Shown in pieces: positions 5,045 through 7,765 of a stretch of 7,765 bases of DNA. The DNA comes from Acidobacteriaceae bacterium (lineage in GTDB: Bacteria > Acidobacteriota > Terriglobia > Terriglobales > Acidobacteriaceae). A model generated the notes under the pieces. That model had not been told where the DNA came from. It ran no database searches and saw only the letters and a program-made list of their open reading frames with translations. The translations under genes were made by a program, and so were the position numbers. Within the stretch, counting starts at the first letter, position 1, and the number at the start of each line of letters is the position of its first letter. The DNA lies in NCBI GenBank assembly GCA_030049955.1, contig JASIJX010000638.1, forward strand, positions 1 through 7,765, given 5' to 3'.

Positions 5045-7765
5045 CTACCTCTGCTCGCAAAGCTCACTTTCACCTTCATCGAGCTTGACCTCCGGGTGCG
5101 CGCGCAAAGAGTTATTAAGAAGATGCAAGTATGACTGGTACGCCTTGCCAGTCGCACGTGTCATGCCTATCTCGCATGTCCGGCTGCTCGAGAAATATCC
5201 GTCGTGTTCTTCTTCTATTGGTTGCGCGGCCTCAACCTTGCATGCGGCTGCTGTAAGCTCCGGAAAAAGAAACCCGCGGTCTCCCGCAAAGGCGCAGCAG
5301 CCAGCGTCATTTGGTATAAGCACAGAGTTGCTACATGCCTGGGCAATCCGGACCAGCTGTGGAGTCGTCCCCATCTTGATCGCCGAGCAGACGGGATGAA
5401 GCGCAACCGAGTTAACTTTGCTCAAAAATGGCTGTAGTTGTGGAAGCAGCCGATCATGGATGAATTCGATTGAATCCATTATCGTGAGTCTGTCGAACTT
5501 CTCTTTGTTCTCCTGGCTGAGAGACTCTCGCACTGTCCTGAGTCCGTATGTGCAAGGGGTAGTGTCGATGACGACGGGCAATCTGCCTTCATCAGACCAG
5601 CTAAACAGCTTTTTGATCGTGTGATTCGCTGCGGCTTTATGCGCTGCCTCAAATCCCTTAGATGAAAACGGAACTCCACAGCACGTGCCTTCGATTTCTT
5701 TTGGCAGGTAGAGCTTTACACCTGCTCGATCAGCAATGTGGAGCATCGCCTGCATGATGTTCATTTTCCTTTGTTCACCCGGAAGAGGCCCCATAATGCG
5801 TGAGAGACATGCAGGAAAGTAGACCGCGGCCGCATCCTGCTTTGAACGCTCCGGAAGTGCGCCGCGCCGCGGCTCAGGCATCTCGGTAGACCACTGCCAG
5901 AAAGGCTCGTTGAGCACCTTTCGGGATATCTTGTTCAGAGCGCGCGTAATCCAACAGATAGTCTGGGAGCCGAGCACGATCTGAGTGGTATGCCCAGCAG
6001 CCAGCGCGAATCGCGCTCCCCATTCCATCAGCCATATGTTATTGGCAAATATAAGGGCGAGTGTATTGGCTAACACCGTGTGACGCATTTGGCGAAAGCG
6101 TTTGGTGAGCGCACCCGTATCGATGTTTACTGGACAGGTCGTGGCACAGAGTCCATCCACCGCACAAGTATCAAGCACGTTATAGGGGAAATCACGGTTG
6201 AGAATGTCATATGCGTCGAGCGCATGCGCCTCCTTTAGCCGCTGCATCTCTCGGCTTACTACAATCCGCTGGCGCGGAGTAAGAGTCAGGTCTCGGCTCG
6301 GGCACTTCGGTTCGCAGTAACCGCACTCAATGCACTTGTCAATCTCCGGTTCCACCACTGGTATCTTCTTTAGGTCGGTGATGTGCGCCGCGGGATTCGA
6401 GTTGAGTATGACTCCAGGGTTGAGCAAATTCTCCGGATCGACGAGCGCCTTGAGCTGTTTCATCAACAAATAAGCGTCGGGTCCCCATTCGGTTTCGACA
6501 AATGGCGCCATATTACGCCCTGTGCCATGTTCCGCCTTCAGTGCGCCATCGTACCGATTCACTACCAATTCCACGACGTCGTCAATAAACGCCCTGTACT
6601 GTGCCACTTCCTGTTCGGTGTCGAAGCCTTGTGCGATCACGAAGTGAAGATTGCCATCCTTAGCATGACCAAAAAGAAGCGCGTTAGGATAGCCATGCTT
6701 GTGAAATAGCCGATTGAGCTCGATGGCCGCGTCGGCTAGGTGTTCCAGCGGGAAGAGCACGTCCTCAATGATGACCGTCGTCCCACTCGCCCGAACTGCA
6801 CCTACCGAAGGAAATAAGCCCTTCCGGATATGCCACAAGCGCTCCTGCTCGATGGGGTTGGTTGTAAATACCGCCTCGCGAAGCAAGTTAAAACCGAAGA
6901 TTGCGGCTTGCGCTCTGGCAGCAGTGTGCCTGATTTCGGGAACAGTTTCCGCTCGAAACTCAACCAGCAATGCCGCAGCAGAATTGGGTAGCCCGCGAAT
7001 CTCGACAGGCATTTCGAGCGCGTTTTCTACCGCACTAAGAGCCGCGCGGTCCATCAACTCCAACGCCGCTGCCCCCGAGTTGCGCAGAGGGATAATTGCT
7101 GCGCATGCCGCATACAGGTCGGGAAACAGGAGTAGCCCCGTGTACTTCGCTGGCATCTCGGGAACCGTCTCCAGAACCGCTTCGGCAATAAAGGCCAATG
7201 TTCCTTCTGCCCCAATTAAGAGATGGCTGAAAATGTCGGTGGGGGTTGAATAATCGAGGAAGGCATTTAGCGAGTAACCGGTCGTGTTCTTTAAAAGATA
7301 TTTCGCCCGAACACGATCGCGGAGAATTTTGTTAGCCTCGAGTTTTGCTTTCAGATCGAGTAGTCCCTTCGTCAATGTGGGCTCGCTTTCCCGAAAGCGA
7401 ACATCTGCGTCCGAAACGGCGGTGTTAATTTCTGTGCCGGAGGGCAGCAGAAATGTCATTGAGCGTAGAGTGTGATACGCATTCTGCGCTACACCGCAGC
7501 ACATTCCGCTCGCATTGTTAGCCAGGATCCCACCCAAGCGCGCCGTGCTGATCGAAGCGGGGTCCGGTCCTATTTTAGTGGCGTACTGCTTCAGCATCTG
7601 ATTTGCCTGTTGCCCAATCACCCCCGGCTGCGCACGAAGCAAACGTCCGTTGTCTTCAACGCGGGCCGTACGCCAATAGCGTCCGATATCGACCAAGATT
7701 CCATCGGTGATGGCCTGTCCGGATAGACTTGTGCCGCCGGCGCGAAAAGTCATCGGTATTTTCAT
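5045..7765 (-). CDS. FAD- and Fe-S-binding D-2-hydroxyacid (D-lactate type) dehydrogenase, N-terminus off the right edge
   Basis: A 906-codon open frame that continues past the window. By comparison with the family, about 60-70 N-terminal residues are missing, and the methionine at the very edge is probably internal. It fuses a GlcD/LldD-type FAD-linked oxidase to a GlcF-like iron-sulfur module, as in respiratory D-lactate dehydrogenases and YdiJ-type D-2-hydroxyglutarate dehydrogenases. Visible residues (window numbering): FAD loop RAGGTSLSGQ at 8-17, IGPDPAS at 65-71, GGILANNASGMCCG at 78-91, then FGHAKDGNLHF and KAEHGTGRNMAPF near the end of the flavin part. One [4Fe-4S] site is Cys478, 481, 484 and 488 (CIECGYCEPKCP); another is Cys534, 540 and 544. 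Two cysteine-rich CCG domains follow (PACLSR, GTCCGVPF; HPVCS, GCCAFAG). It would pass electrons from a D-2-hydroxyacid to quinone or cytochrome at the membrane. No frameshift is seen, unlike its downstream neighbour. D-lactate is the likeliest substrate, D-2-hydroxyglutarate the alternative. Confidence 0.92.
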   Translation of the reverse strand: MKIPMTFRAGGTSLSGQAITDGILVDIGRYWRTARVEDNGRLLRAQPGVIGQQANQMLKQYATKIGPDPASISTARLGGILANNASGMCCGVAQNAYHTLRSMTFLLPSGTEINTAVSDADVRFRESEPTLTKGLLDLKAKLEANKILRDRVRAKYLLKNTTGYSLNAFLDYSTPTDIFSHLLIGAEGTLAFIAEAVLETVPEMPAKYTGLLLFPDLYAACAAIIPLRNSGAAALELMDRAALSAVENALEMPVEIRGLPNSAAALLVEFRAETVPEIRHTAARAQAAIFGFNLLREAVFTTNPIEQERLWHIRKGLFPSVGAVRASGTTVIIEDVLFPLEHLADAAIELNRLFHKHGYPNALLFGHAKDGNLHFVIAQGFDTEQEVAQYRAFIDDVVELVVNRYDGALKAEHGTGRNMAPFVETEWGPDAYLLMKQLKALVDPENLLNPGVILNSNPAAHITDLKKIPVVEPEIDKCIECGYCEPKCPSRDLTLTPRQRIVVSREMQRLKEAHALDAYDILNRDFPYNVLDTCAVDGLCATTCPVNIDTGALTKRFRQMRHTVLANTLALIFANNIWLMEWGARFALAAGHTTQIVLGSQTICWITRALNKISRKVLNEPFWQWSTEMPEPRRGALPERSKQDAAAVYFPACLSRIMGPLPGEQRKMNIMQAMLHIADRAGVKLYLPKEIEGTCCGVPFSSKGFEAAHKAAANHTIKKLFSWSDEGRLPVVIDTTPCTYGLRTVRESLSQENKEKFDRLTIMDSIEFIHDRLLPQLQPFLSKVNSVALHPVCSAIKMGTTPQLVRIAQACSNSVLIPNDAGCCAFAGDRGFLFPELTAAACKVEAAQPIEEEHDGYFSSSRTCEIGMTRATGKAYQSYLHLLNNSLRAHPEVKLDEGESELCEQR

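Noticed and set aside
4993..5067. 24-codon minus-strand frame starting at GTG and overlapping the end of the flavoprotein gene
   Set aside because: It is too short, has only a weak ribosome-binding sequence and no recognisable product. It might be a remnant of a longer C-terminal tail, but nothing supports that.
6714..7253. 179-codon plus-strand frame inside the flavoprotein gene
   Set aside because: Its composition (Ser/Ala/Arg-rich, no motifs) is typical of a shadow of a real gene on the other strand.

Overview
The window looks like chromosomal DNA of a free-living heterotrophic bacterium with moderate GC content. It carries a sugar-acid or hydroxy-acid catabolic neighbourhood. The gene types fit soil Acidobacteriota or Proteobacteria, but nothing in the sequence fixes the phylum, so any taxonomic statement here is low confidence.

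Layout. (1) Positions 1-631, minus strand: a short-chain dehydrogenase/reductase (SDR) that runs off the left edge. It appears to start at TTG behind a strong Shine-Dalgarno sequence. (2) Positions 632-847: a divergent control region with a near-perfect TTGACA-17-TAGCAT promoter facing right. Just upstream of the promoter is an inverted repeat (ATTGT-CT-ACAAT) with a third half-site. (3) Positions 848-2860, plus strand: a tight two-gene operon with a 12-base gap. It encodes a second, complete SDR and a complete enolase-superfamily (mandelate racemase/muconate lactonizing) acid-sugar dehydratase. (4) Positions ~2863-3484: the decayed 3' part of an IS3-family transposase orfB. It fills almost all the space between two convergent stop codons. 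(5) Positions 3485-4962, minus strand: a nearly full-length NAD(P)+ aldehyde dehydrogenase, now a pseudogene with two nonsense codons and five frameshifts. (6) Positions 5045-7765, minus strand: a large intact flavoprotein/iron-sulfur D-2-hydroxyacid (probably D-lactate) dehydrogenase. Its N-terminus lies beyond the right edge.

How the genes may work together (inference). Sugar dehydrogenase (SDR), aldonate dehydratase (enolase superfamily), a second SDR, aldehyde dehydrogenase and D-lactate dehydrogenase together resemble a non-phosphorylative route for a deoxy-sugar or sugar acid. Such a route ends in pyruvate plus (lact)aldehyde, then lactate, then pyruvate. The aldehyde dehydrogenase step is dead in this genome copy, and the neighbouring IS remnant marks the same stretch as decaying DNA. 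I see no phage, CRISPR, toxin or RNA-gene system, and no strong evidence of a new class of system. The most informative items are the putative operator, the multiply broken aldehyde dehydrogenase, and the all-glutamate metal site of the dehydratase.
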